A DNA stretch of 64,000 nt, taken from the NCBI GenBank assembly GCA_963978545.1, contig OZ021724.1:24355933-24419932 (forward strand). Reading direction: 5' to 3'. Every line of letters begins with the position of its first letter. Position 1 is the stretch's first letter. Positions 25,128 to 35,287 of this stretch are shown here, in pieces. Origin of the DNA: Linyphia triangularis (lineage: Eukaryota > Arthropoda > Arachnida > Araneae > Linyphiidae). Position numbers and translations under genes: made by a program. The notes beneath the pieces are model-generated. The model did no database searches. It was not told the DNA's origin and was given only the letters and a program-made list of their open reading frames with translations.

Positions 25128-26713
25128 TCATCCTTGTAACAATGTAATTCTTATGTTTTGTTGTCTGTGAAAGAACACTCCACGAATTGTGATCACAACT
25201 AGTTACATCTTCATCTGAAATTCGCCTTCCTTTGTCATGTTTTTTTTTTTTTTTTTGAATCTGCTTTCAAAGGAACACCAGCAATACGTACCTTATATGT
25301 ATGCTGTAGAAAACGATCTTTTTCCATTTTAAATAATACTTCGAGAAGACTGTCGATGCGGCGGTTAAACCGCCTTTCAAAGTAAACAGTCTTTAGCTGA
25401 TTATGGAACGATTCACAGTAATTGTTTGTATCAGCGGATGCATGTGGAAACGTTCGGTAACATCCTGCCCATTTTGTAACCCTTTCAAAATAATTTTTAA
25501 TGAAATAAAGTATAAAGCTTTGGGTTTGGGGGGAATAATATTCCAGAAGTTCTCCAAGAAGTTTATAGAATGCAGGGTATGACTTTTCATTTAGACACTT
25601 CGTTAAGAGTTCTTCGATTTTACTTCTAAGTTCGGGGCAGGATACCCTCGTGCTTAACTACTTTCCCCATGTTTTGGAGAGATGCCACTTGCATAGTAAA
25701 TGCTTTACTGTCGAGCCAAATACAGCCACAAAAGCTCACCAAGTCACAGCATCATCATCAGTCATGATACAATGTATGTTTAAATTAAGACACCTGGCTT
25801 TTAAGCTTTTAAATAAACATGTAACTACTTCTAAATTGTGCAAGTTTGTTATAAAATGATCAACAGCATACCCTTCTTTTAGTTCATCAGAAATAATGAC
25901 ATTAATTAAGTAGAAATCATATTGATTAGTATGATGGGTAGCATCAATGAAAAGAACCCTGTGGTTTGAATTTAACATCATTTCCTGTTGCTCTTTAGTT
26001 TGAATTCCCAAGGCAAATAACGAATCACAATAAGGCAAATTATCCAAATCTGTAGGGCCAATTTCAGTTCCAGAATTTTGCTTCTTAAAAATCAAAACAG
26101 GATTATATTTCTCACTGGTTAGTTTATCTACCATAGCAGAAACAGAAGTAATATCAACATTAGGACGAAGAGCATTTTTGGATCTGTTTTTATAGGCCTG
26201 AAGCAAACTTCGGTTTACAAAATATTTTTTTCGGACAGGAATCATAACTCTACTGTCTCTGTCACCCAAGCCATCCCTTAAATTTTCCTGAATCTTTGAT
26301 ATCGGCACTGATAAAGCCAGCTGAGCTTTTATATAATCACGCACACTGAGCTTTAAAGGATGAAATCGAATGTTTGCCATTCCAACATAGTGGTTATGAT
26401 TAGGATAGTAAGTAACATTTACTAAGCCATCTTCTTCACAAGCAGAAATCTTAACTGGACATTTGAAGTGAGTAGGTATAGTGCCTTTACTATTTTTGCG
26501 GGAACCACATTTCTGAGAATTTACACTTCGATTAGATACATTAAATTGGCAGCAATAATAATGATATACCTTTGAGCCTTTAACCTTACTCCCTGTTAAC
26601 TTTTTAAAGGAACAAAATGTTGTTGTGCCTTCCAATTCAAGCCAATCTTGTACACTCTTCATTGAATCAAATGAAAGCATCCTTAGATTAGTTAGGTTAT
26701 GATTGTTTAGCAT
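25128..26713 (-). pseudogene. MULE (Mutator-like) transposase core
   Basis: FLYWCH-like N-terminal region (EGTTTFCSFKKL, YHYYCCQFN, THFKCPVKI, YYPNHNHYVG), then the DDE core: first Asp in VLFIDATHHTNQYDF, second Asp in IHCIMTDDD, the C-x-x-H signature in HLLCKWHLSKTW, and the Glu in NNYCESFHNQLK. Length (~510 residues) fits MULE transposases. Two in-frame stops break it: TGA at 25733-25735 and TAG at 25658-25660. The frame stays readable after each, so both are recent mutations. A frameshift in the poly-A run near 25240 then shifts the frame toward the SWIM part. Function would be cut-and-paste transposition in the nucleus. Neighbouring domains on both sides are in the same order and strand, which suggests one long protein. 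Confidence 0.85.
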
Positions 26714-27225
26714 ATGTTTCTTTAAATTGCCAATACAATGAAAAGCTTCCCCGCAACTTACTTTTTCGGTGACTAATTTTTAAGTCACTTTGTGGTACAG
26801 GACATGAAATAGTTTTAATAGCATTAGTACAACTTTTGACATGACGACTATAAGATGGTTGAGTTTTGTATTCTTTTTGGCAAAATTTGCATTGCTTTGG
26901 ATATTTGCTAGGTTTAGTTTTGAAACCTATAGCTTTCAATTTAACTACATTTTGTACATTTAAATCTTTTGCAATTCTACATAGCTGATCATGGCTTAAG
27001 AATTCATCTTCTGTTAAATAAGAATTTGAACACAGATCACACTGACTTGGATATGCAAGAACACGTTTACAATCTTTAAGATGACGGCTAAATGAAGACT
27101 ATTTGGAATAAGTTCTATGACAAATATCACACTGCCTAGGATAAATAATTTTCCCAGGCCCACCTCCTGTTATATGTGAAACTACTGCCAAAGAAGAGCA
27201 AGCATCATTCAAAACTGTACTGGCA
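26714..27225 (-). pseudogene. Zinc-finger array (C2HC type) upstream of the MULE transposase
   Basis: Three similar fingers: CDIC...FSRHLKDC, CDLC...FLSHDQLC and CKFC...YSRHVKSC. A degenerate fourth (SCGEAF...NLKKHMLNNH) leads into the transposase frame. A TAG at 27099-27101 interrupts finger 1. A frameshift near 26770-26790 separates finger 3 from finger 4; GTAAGTT is also there, so an intron cannot be fully excluded. Likely DNA-binding, for terminal recognition; this is inference from MULE and other transposases. Confidence 0.75.
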
Positions 27226-27304
27226 ACTAGAAAACAGTTAAGAAACATTGGTAGGTAGTTCCAAAGAACTATAAGCATCTGATACAGAAGCTGACTGAAT
27301 TTGT

Positions 27305-28487
27305 TTAGAAATTTTCAACATTAAAGGAAACTTTCCAAAAGTGGAAAACACGTAGGCCAGTTCTTCCAAAGAATGACAACCAGAACCTTCCAAACCTGGA
27401 GAAAGAGAGCTGTTTGAACAGGCAAAACAGAAACTTTCCAAACAGTGAAAGCAGGAGTCGTCCATGCAGATAAAGATCTTGCAGGACTAGAAGCTGCAAG
27501 CATAGGCACATCAAGTACAAAAGGAAACTTCTGACCAGGGAAAAAGTAGCTTTAGGCAAAGGTAAAAAAGGAACTTCCCAAAAGGAGGAGGTAGATGGCA
27601 CTACAGGTAGAGTAGCAGATACAGCTTTAGTAGCCGATCCTGAAGGTAGAGCAGATGGTCGTGGAGGCAAGACAGTAGGAAAAAAAGGTAAAGATACTGT
27701 AGTTGGCTTTATGGGCCTTGAAGGAGATTCAGAGTTTGATCCTGAAGTGGAAAAAGTAGGAACAGAAGTTGGCTGTGGAGACAAAAGAGTAGGCAAAGCT
27801 ACTGTAGTTAACCGCACAGGTACAAAAGAAGTAGGTGGTAGAATAGTTATAGCAGAAGTTAGTGGAGACAAAACAGCAGGTACAGCTTCAGAAGCTGGCT
27901 GTCTAGATAAAATAGAAGTTGGAAGAGCAGGTAAGGCAAGTGGCAGGTTAGTAGGCACAGCAGGTAACTGGGCAAACACAAGAGAAGGTAAAACTGCTGT
28001 AGTTATCCGAATAGGCACAAAAGTAGGTGGCAATAGATCTAGAAATGTTACAGCAGAAGGTTGGGGAGAGAAAACAGATGTTGGAAGAGCAGGCAAGGTA
28101 AGAGGCAGAACAGTAGGTGGATGAGGCAAAACAGCAGTAAAAACTACTGTTGTTGACTGCACAGGCACACAAGGAGGAAGTGTAGGTGACAGTGGAGGCA
28201 AAATAATAGGTAGAGTAGGTGGTTGTGAGGGCAAAACAACAGGTAGTATAGGTAGTTGATGGCTGTGCAGATACAAGAGAAGCTGTTACTGTTTTAGTAG
28301 ATGGTAATGAAGTCAAAACAGAAGTTAGAGTAGGTAGCAGTGGAGGTGGAACAATAGATAAAATTAGTGAATTGGGTGGCAGAAAAGAAGGAACAGCTTC
28401 AGTAGCTGGCAATTGAGACAATGGAGACAGAGAAGTAGCAGACTTAAAAGAGAAATCACTAACCTCTTTTACAATTCGATTCAACAA
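27305..28487 (-). pseudogene. Pro/Leu/Thr-rich low-complexity segment
   Basis: An imperfect repeat of motifs such as LPALPTS, LSPQPTS and PTVLPP runs for about 250 residues, in two frames joined by a shift near 28270. It lies between the SGNH frame and the zinc fingers on the same strand. It may be a flexible linker or a separate disordered protein. The repetitive codons leave a long antisense frame (27711-28124), which I treat as a shadow. Confidence 0.55.
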
Positions 28488-29010
28488 GGGAACTCAAAGC
28501 ATACCCGAAAACTTGAGCGTAACGACGATTTCCCTGGAAGTTCAGATGAAGTCCATCAGCATGTAGATAACGATTCCAAGACAAGTTATCCGATCTACAA
28601 AAGAAAAACGTTTCTCGGACAAGGCAAAGCCTTTCTACTCGAGCATTAATATCTCTAATCTTAGGATTTAGTTCATAAAGCATGGGAGGTGTACCTTTAA
28701 AGTACTTCCCATAATTACGAGGCAAAATCGCAGAAACAACAACCTTGAATTTTGGATTTAAACGCACTATTTCCTCAAAGAGACAATTATACTTTTGAAT
28801 AATCAATTCAACATCTTGACTGGTGTTATTTGTGCCAACATGCACCAAAACCCAATCGTATATATTGTCCAGAGAGGAAATTTTACGTGTCAATCCTTCA
28901 ATTCGTTCACCACGCAAACACACAAGATCTATATCATAAATTGGTAATTCTTTGAACAAATATTCTTTCAAACCTTTGATCATCGAATCCCCAATCACAA
29001 GTAATCTCAT
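28459..29010 (-). CDS. SGNH (GDSL-like) hydrolase carried by the MULE-type element
   Basis: 183 codons from ATG at 29010. Block I is VIGDSM (catalytic Ser), block III is HVGTNN (the usual GxND motif), and block V is DGLHLN (Asp and His of the triad). Length is short but complete for an SGNH fold. SGNH enzymes hydrolyse esters of lipids or acyl/acetyl groups; the substrate is unknown here. The start lies ~160 bp inside the right terminal repeat. The frame ends in a TAG; the Pro-rich segment continues in another frame from the same point (with GTTAGT there, a possible donor). Esterase-like domains are known in some retrotransposons; pairing with a MULE is unusual to me. The frame is unbroken, unlike its neighbours. 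Confidence 0.75.
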   Translation of the reverse strand: MRLLVIGDSMIKGLKEYLFKELPIYDIDLVCLRGERIEGLTRKISSLDNIYDWVLVHVGTNNTSQDVELIIQKYNCLFEEIVRLNPKFKVVVSAILPRNYGKYFKGTPPMLYELNPKIRDINARVERLCLVRETFFFCRSDNLSWNRYLHADGLHLNFQGNRRYAQVFGYALSSLVESNCKRG

Positions 29011-29270
29011 TTTTAAATAATTTCAATTCAAAGAAATTAAAAAAAATAACTCACGTGCATTCTCGATAAAGCAAGACAATGAAAAGAAAGATTTCCCGCC
29101 AGAAGGCGAGAAATTGGCATAATTTTTGCTGCCAAGCCTTTGTTTACTTACGATTGTCGCCAGTTTGTAGAAAACAATGCGATAATATAGCCAATATAGC
29201 ACACCTGTATCCGTACTGGCCGGTCATGGTTGCCATGGTATAATTTTATGCTATGGGTAAACCGTTCCTG

Positions 29271-29422
29271 CAAAATCCAAAACCCGATCTTTTGAGATAG
29301 AATAGAAAAATCACAAGTCAGGTGGCATTAGTGACTTGTAAAGGAATTCTTTTAAGGACTCAGTTTCCGCGAAAACACCATATACTGTTGATTGAGATTT
29401 GCCACTGCCGAATTCAGGGTAG
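29271..29422. other. Outer-element sequence between the MULE-type insertion and the Cys-rich gene
   Basis: Should be continuous with 11726-11806 if the MULE-type element is removed. No coding recognised. Confidence 0.4.
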
Positions 29423-30790
29423 AAGATTAGAAGAACCGAAAAACCATTCTCAACCCTCCCCACCACTAACCATCCCGACAGAATATCAACCACTCAGTGT
29501 AGTTACTTAATATTGGAATACATGCGTTGTTCATCATATCCAATATTACAGGAATTTGAAAAGATCTTCCTAGATCCTAATGCCAGTGTTTCAAGCATCA
29601 CCGAAGCAGTATCAAGCATTCTTGTTGCTCTCTTTGGTGGTCACAGGGCAACAACTTGAAATGCTTTGCGTTATAAGCAATTTTCCAAATCAACAACTGG
29701 GAGCAAGTTAAATCTGTCAAAGGTACCTCCGACCCAAGAAGCTGCTACGCATCATGTCTTTCGCACATACCCTCAAGTAAAGACATGGATGGGCCAATTG
29801 AAAAATTCTCTGGTCTGTGGGTGGAAGATGGACAGTAAAGGACTTCTTCCTATTACAACCACCAGAGATTCAGCTCCTCAATCAATTCTGACCTACATTT
29901 TCTGCCAGCGCAACATAGGATGCACTAAGGCCTGCGGTTGTAGCAGGAGCGGATTTAGGGGGGGTGCGGGGGGTGCGACCGCACCCCCCATGAAATATCT
30001 CGTCTAAATTAATTTTAAATGGCAGTTTCCACCGAGTTCAAAGTAAAAAAAATTGAAATTTCATTAATATTTGGAAGACACATTTTTTACTTAATACCAA
30101 TATCGATGGAAATCAGCAAACAAAACTAAGCTTTTTCTGATATTTTTCATGCCTCATTAATACAGATTTTTAAGCCACCTAACCGAGCTCCTTATTTCAT
30201 TAGCCGTAGAAGGAATGGGCTTGAGACTTGACCTTGTAATGACCTGCAATGTACCGGTCAACGAATCTTTACTCCTGGTGTGATTCTCAAATTAAAAAAT
30301 TTCTCACAATACTATTAAAAAATTTCTCAATTTCAGCACGATTTTCTCATTTGGGAGTATAGAGTATGAGATGGGACCAAAGACTGACAAGTTTTTGATT
30401 GCAATTAGCATTCTGTAGGTTTACTTCTTGATCAGAGGTCAATTAATTATAAAGGTTTAATATCGGGGTGCCATCGCACCTCCTAAACTTCATTCTATGT
30501 ACAAAAAATTATGCACTAAAATAACTTTTGAAAAAACCTGTGATTATAATTGGAAAATAAAATGCCTAATTCATAATTAAGAAAATTTCTTTGATCAAAT
30601 CGGCTTATAGCATTACTGCATTTCTACAGAATATTGTAAGAACTTATAGTTCCAATAAAGACGCTATCACTAAATTAGGACCAGGGAGCCAGGGACCAGG
30701 AAGTTTCCCTTCGTTCTCTCCAAAAAATCTTAAAACAGCTCAGGGAAGGGGGAAAAATGACCCCTTCTTTGGGTGACCTTGAAACTAAGG

Positions 30791-33030
30791 ACACAGACCA
30801 GTGGCGAGGCGTGACTTTTCGTAGTGGTCATCGGTAAATATTTTCTCCCCCCCCCCCCCCATTGCCCTGTTCTCAATCGTTACTACATGCATTTGAATAC
30901 AATAGTGATAGACAAATTTTCTCAAATTTTACATGTATTAAGGATGTGGCACAAAACTTCTTGTTAAGCTAAAACACATTTTTCGAAATAAGCCCGACTG
31001 ACATTTTAAATTTCATTCACTTCAATATTTTGCATTTCGCGCTTTTTACTAGTAATCTTCCTTTTACTGATAACTAGCCAACTTGGTTGTACAATTTCGC
31101 CACCAATGACTGAAATTAGTGCTAGCTAAATGTAAGTAATTTTTCAGTAGGATGTTATGAATACAAATAAAGACATTTAAATGAAAATAATGATACAAAA
31201 GATTAATGGCATAAAAAAATGTATTTATCAAACTAAAACTTATAATAATAAAATACCCATAGTAAAACATTGTAAATTAAATATTATAATTTATAAAAAT
31301 TGTACGAGCATTTTTATTTATAATATTTTATATTTGGAGAGTGATTTAAAAACAATAAGTAAATGGTTAAAATAACCAATCAATATTTTGACACATTTAC
31401 ATTGGGTCTGCCAATCCAACTACTATATTTCCCTATTGTAAAGTTTGAAATTAAACACTTATTTATAAATATACTCAAGTTTCGGGTCTTTATTGCAAAT
31501 TTTTCTATAGCTTGGTTATAAAAATTGCCACTTTTTCGAAGTGTCACCAACATATCTTTTTCAATCGACAAGAGAGAAAGTTTGCTCAAACGGTCTTGAT
31601 TTTGAGTAGAGCGAGTTTTTCGTGATTCTGTCCTATTGGGAATCGGCGAAAATTACGATAACGAACCACGAACATAAAGGAACAAATATTAATTGACTAT
31701 TTTTTTTATGTATTAAATAATTATTTATAAAAAAGAAAAATAATCACTGCTTGTTAAAATCTATAAAATAGTAACACATTTTAATAAATTAAATTCTGAT
31801 ACATAATGAAAGATAATTATAATGAATAATAAAACATAATTACAATAAATAATGAAAACTTGGACAATAATAATGTTTTTATTCTAATTTATTACAAGTC
31901 CTTACCCCCCCCCCCCTCTCCCCCATCTTCGTTTTTGATCAATACATACTAATTGCATTTACATACAATCATGATAAATAAATATACACCAATATAGTTG
32001 CCGTTCACTAGGGGATATGTAACCCTTCCTTTTCAACTTCTCAAAATAAAAGTTTAAAACCTAACGACAAATTTTAATCCAGACCCAATTCATTCGATTG
32101 GAGAGTATGGAGTGTGGATTGAAATCGTGTCGCAAGCCTATATTATCAATGAAATTAAAAAAGTCACACAAGTACAAAAAACTTAAATGCAAACATTCAA
32201 ACAAAGGTGCCCATGACAAGAATTTATAAAATTAAAAAAGAAGTATTAATTATATTCTCCCCTTCAAGTTCAAAATCAAATTTGATGAATCAAAGTAAAT
32301 TTAAACTAATTTGAAAGGTTCACTGGCAGGAGACATAATAAACGTTCTAAAAAATGCGCCAAACCGATGTCCCGGTTAATCTAAATAAGTTTCAGATTTC
32401 TAATATTTTTAATTATTAAAATACTTTCATCCGTATATTACCTAATCATATGTCACTTAGTAGTCATCTAAATTGTATATGGAAGAAATAAATTACAAAG
32501 GAAGTAATACATAGTATATATAAAAAAAAAAAAAAACACTTTAAAATCTTTTATCGCCGATTTGGAGATATCACGCCAAATGTCAGGAATACACTTACAA
32601 GAACGAATCTTAACCCTAAACGTATTCGGTATAATCTCCGATGACCTGAGAGCCCTGTCGACGAATCAGATTCGCTCATTGATGCCTTCACAAACGAAAA
32701 CTACAGAGAAAACTGATTCGGAAAAATGAACGAATCTCATATAGAGGGCAGCACGAACGAAATTTCCTTTGATGGATTTTTTATCACTTTCTTGTGTAAC
32801 TTATTAGGAAACAGTTATAAAAATGTTTTTTTAAAGAAATACTGCCCAGAATAATTAAGAATATTGTTATTAAATTAAAAAAAATCCTCCAAAAAAAATT
32901 TAATTTTTTTTAAAATTTTGTTTGCGTGAATTGTTAATTTTTTTCTTCTTTTTTTTTCTTCTTCTTCTTGAGATTTATGCACTCATCGCCGAATCCAACG
33001 ATGACCGGACCCCTCGCCACTGACACAGAC
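30791..33030 (-). mobile_element. hAT element 2 with 8-bp TSD ACACAGAC
   Basis: Termini CAGTGGCGAGGCGT (30799) and CCCCTCGCCACTG (ends 33022) are inverted. ACACAGAC is duplicated at 30791-30798 and 33023-33030. 2.2 kb long, with only the C-terminal part of a transposase left, so an internally deleted derivative. Nested in hAT 1. Confidence 0.92.
31380..31665 (-). pseudogene. hAT transposase C-terminal (dimerisation) fragment
   Basis: The minus strand reads DRLSKLSLLSIEKDM followed by AIEKFAIKTRN. This is the end of the hAT C-terminal dimerisation domain (R-L-S-x-L-x-L-L-S-I-E, then F-A-x-x-K-x-R) of ZMYM1-like hAT proteins. The catalytic part is absent. Confidence 0.7.
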
Positions 33031-33169
33031 AAAGCAATAAAACTTGAGGGGTCATACTATCCCCTCCCTTGCACGTGACATTGCACCATTCACATGTGCG
33101 TTGAAAATTACTAAAATGCCTCGACTCTGGGGTGGAAGTGATGGAATGGTCTTTCTTGCTTGAGTTGGA

Positions 33170-33545
33170 GTGTGCGTGCGATGTTTAGACCTAGATTGTT
33201 TGTTTCTTCGATTGGTATGGCAGTGCAAGATAATTAACAGTAATATATAACCATGATAAGATATTTTTAATGTTACTATTTATTTTACAAAATGTAATAT
33301 CATTAACATTTTGTTTTAGTTTAGACATTTTCTTTTTTTTTCTTTTTCTAAATATGTTTGAATATTTCATTTTTGACCGAATGATTAGAAGTAGTGATTT
33401 ATCCCACTTACTCATATTTGGTATTTTATACAATCATCAACGTAACTCTCAATTCAATACCATCAGTATATGAATAGATTATAATAAAATATTCAATTCT
33501 TATAAAAATAAACTGATTTTACTGGATTAACCCATTGTATATGCA
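33170..33545 (+). repeat. Left flank of the 5-kb insertion; duplicated at 40000-40160
   Basis: The stretch ending TGTATATGCA aligns with 40040-40158, sharing AATATTTCATTTTTG(A/T)CCGAATGATT and the TTCTTATAAAAAT(A/T)AACT block. Confidence 0.7.
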
Positions 33546-33674
33546 CCCAGGTAGCACAGCAGTATTGGCCAATGTCGGAAACCGGAGCTCTGGAAGATTG
33601 GCCAATCCTGGGTAATGTCGGAACGGCCAGCACCGAACGGCTAACATTTTTGCAATATTGGCCAATATCGCAGT

Positions 33675-33830
33675 GCGGTTTTGGCCGATCTCGATGCGTA
33701 GTTTTGGCCGATCTCGATGCGTAGTTTTGGCCGATATCGATGCGTAGTTTTGGCCGATCTCGATGCGTAGTTTTGGCCGATCTCGAGGAGTAGTTTTGGC
33801 CAGTATTGATGTGCAATCTTGGGCAATATC
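33675..33830. repeat. 23-bp subterminal tandem repeat
   Basis: About six units of GTAGTTTTGGCCGATCTCGA plus TGC. Since 23 is not a multiple of three, all minus frames are open with a 23-residue period, making spurious reading frames. Similar TTTGGCC and TCGAGATCG motifs occur near the right end (38220-38255). Confidence 0.9.
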
Positions 33831-35287
33831 GATGAGCATTGGTTTAAACCAAATGTTTTTCTTTTCCCTCAGAAAAACGAAATATTTTTTTTTAAAGAAT
33901 AATTTAAAATTGTATTTTTATATATAATTAGATTTTTTAAATTATTTGATGTTGTAGATGACTTCTATTTTTAGCTGAAATACAATATGTTCTAATGTAT
34001 TTTAAAATAAATCTTCCAATTAAAAACTATTGAAGTTTTTATAAGTATCAAATGAATCGAAGAGCAATATTCTATGTATTATGTAGTAAACAATTACTAT
34101 TGTATATATTGAATTTAAAAAATAGTACCTCTAAATAAAATATTAAAATTTAATGATTTAAATGTCCCCATAAATAGCAACAATTGTTTATTTACTTAGT
34201 TCAAATTACTTTCAAAAGGAATATTCATTGTTTATAAAACATAAATTATTCTTGTTTATGCTAAATTTTATTTATAAATATGTATACATGTAATTAGAAA
34301 AGGATAAAAAAAAAGACCTCTGTTTAAACCAAAAAAACATGTTTTTTTCCAACCCTGAAAGAGCAATTTTAGCTACTATTTTTTTATTATATCACAGAGC
34401 AGTTTAGGGTAGATTTGCCACTCAACATATCTGAACTTTCTTTTTAGTGGAAGAAGTGGTTGCAAATGATAATTCTTATATGCGTTTAGATTCAATTTTG
34501 AGCTGTTCAATGTTTAGTAACACATTGTTGCCCAAAAACCCTTAATAATTTGTTAAGTTATACTTAAACATTTGTAAAATAATGTTTTCAACTCCCCTAC
34601 CAAAAAAAAAAACATTTAGATAACAAAATGTCTGACATTCAAGGATTTAGAAAGATACATGCAGTTTTAAACTAGAAAACTAACAGTAGAATTTAAAATC
34701 CCTATTGGTCAATCAATACTCATTGAACTTTTTATGCTAAGGTTTCATAAAAATAGAAGGTTGAATTTTAAACTTGTGAAGTATATTTTTTCTGCACCGA
34801 TCAACTTCATTTATGAAGTCCCTTTTCATTTTTAAAACATAATTTTTCTCTATGCATTAAGAATCAAATAGATAGTAAATAAATCTCATTTTAATGCTTT
34901 AGTTCATTCACTTCAATCATAATATTGTAAAAGCAATAAAGTGAATTAAATTGCAGACCCCCCCCCCCCCCATTGAAAAAGTTTTCTCATCCAAAAATTA
35001 TTTGACAAAAACATCTATTATTTTAAAAAATCCACAATAATATTTACATGAATACCTCGTATAATGAATAATTTTTCATACTTTCATTCCTATTTTAATT
35101 GATTTTTAATGACCGATAATTGAAACCCAATATAATTTAATTGATATTTTATGGCTTAAAAACCATGCACTCTTAAATTAATTGTCACTTTCTGCAGTGC
35201 ATATTTATAATAAAAACATAAATTTAATACAAGCTGTTTATTATAATACATATTTTATTTTACATATTTTATCTTCCTTTGAAGTTT

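Larger units (their letters stand above)
11807..29270 (-). mobile_element. Large MULE-type transposon with SGNH hydrolase and dual Ulp1-like domains
   Basis: Terminal inverted repeats of about 100 bp: 11807-11905 pairs with 29172-29270. Shared blocks include AGGAACGG, TACCCATAGCAT, GGCAACCATG and a TTGGCTA(G/T)ATTATC block. CAAAAT directly flanks both ends (11801-11806 and 29271-29276), a possible TSD, though MULEs usually make 8-10 bp. All coding is on the minus strand near the right end: SGNH hydrolase, Pro-rich segment, zinc fingers, DDE transposase, SWIM, Ulp1-like domain 1, Ulp1-like domain 2. The left ~8 kb is non-coding and hosts MITEs and tandem repeats. Stops and frameshifts show the copy is dead. 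It sits inside the outer element. Confidence 0.65.

Noticed and set aside
27711..28124. 137-codon plus-strand frame rich in Gly, Val and Lys
   Set aside because: Antisense shadow of the Pro/Leu-rich repeats on the minus strand.
11807..29270. Polinton/Maverick, given the AG start, 6-bp CAAAAT flanks, large size and cysteine protease
   Set aside because: No polB, retroviral-type integrase, ATPase or capsid seen; the transposase is clearly MULE-type.
33493..33839. Three overlapping ~60-107-residue frames with repeated IGQN/RPKLR-like peptides
   Set aside because: They come from a 23-bp tandem repeat that is open in all frames; subterminal repeat of the 5-kb element, not a protein.
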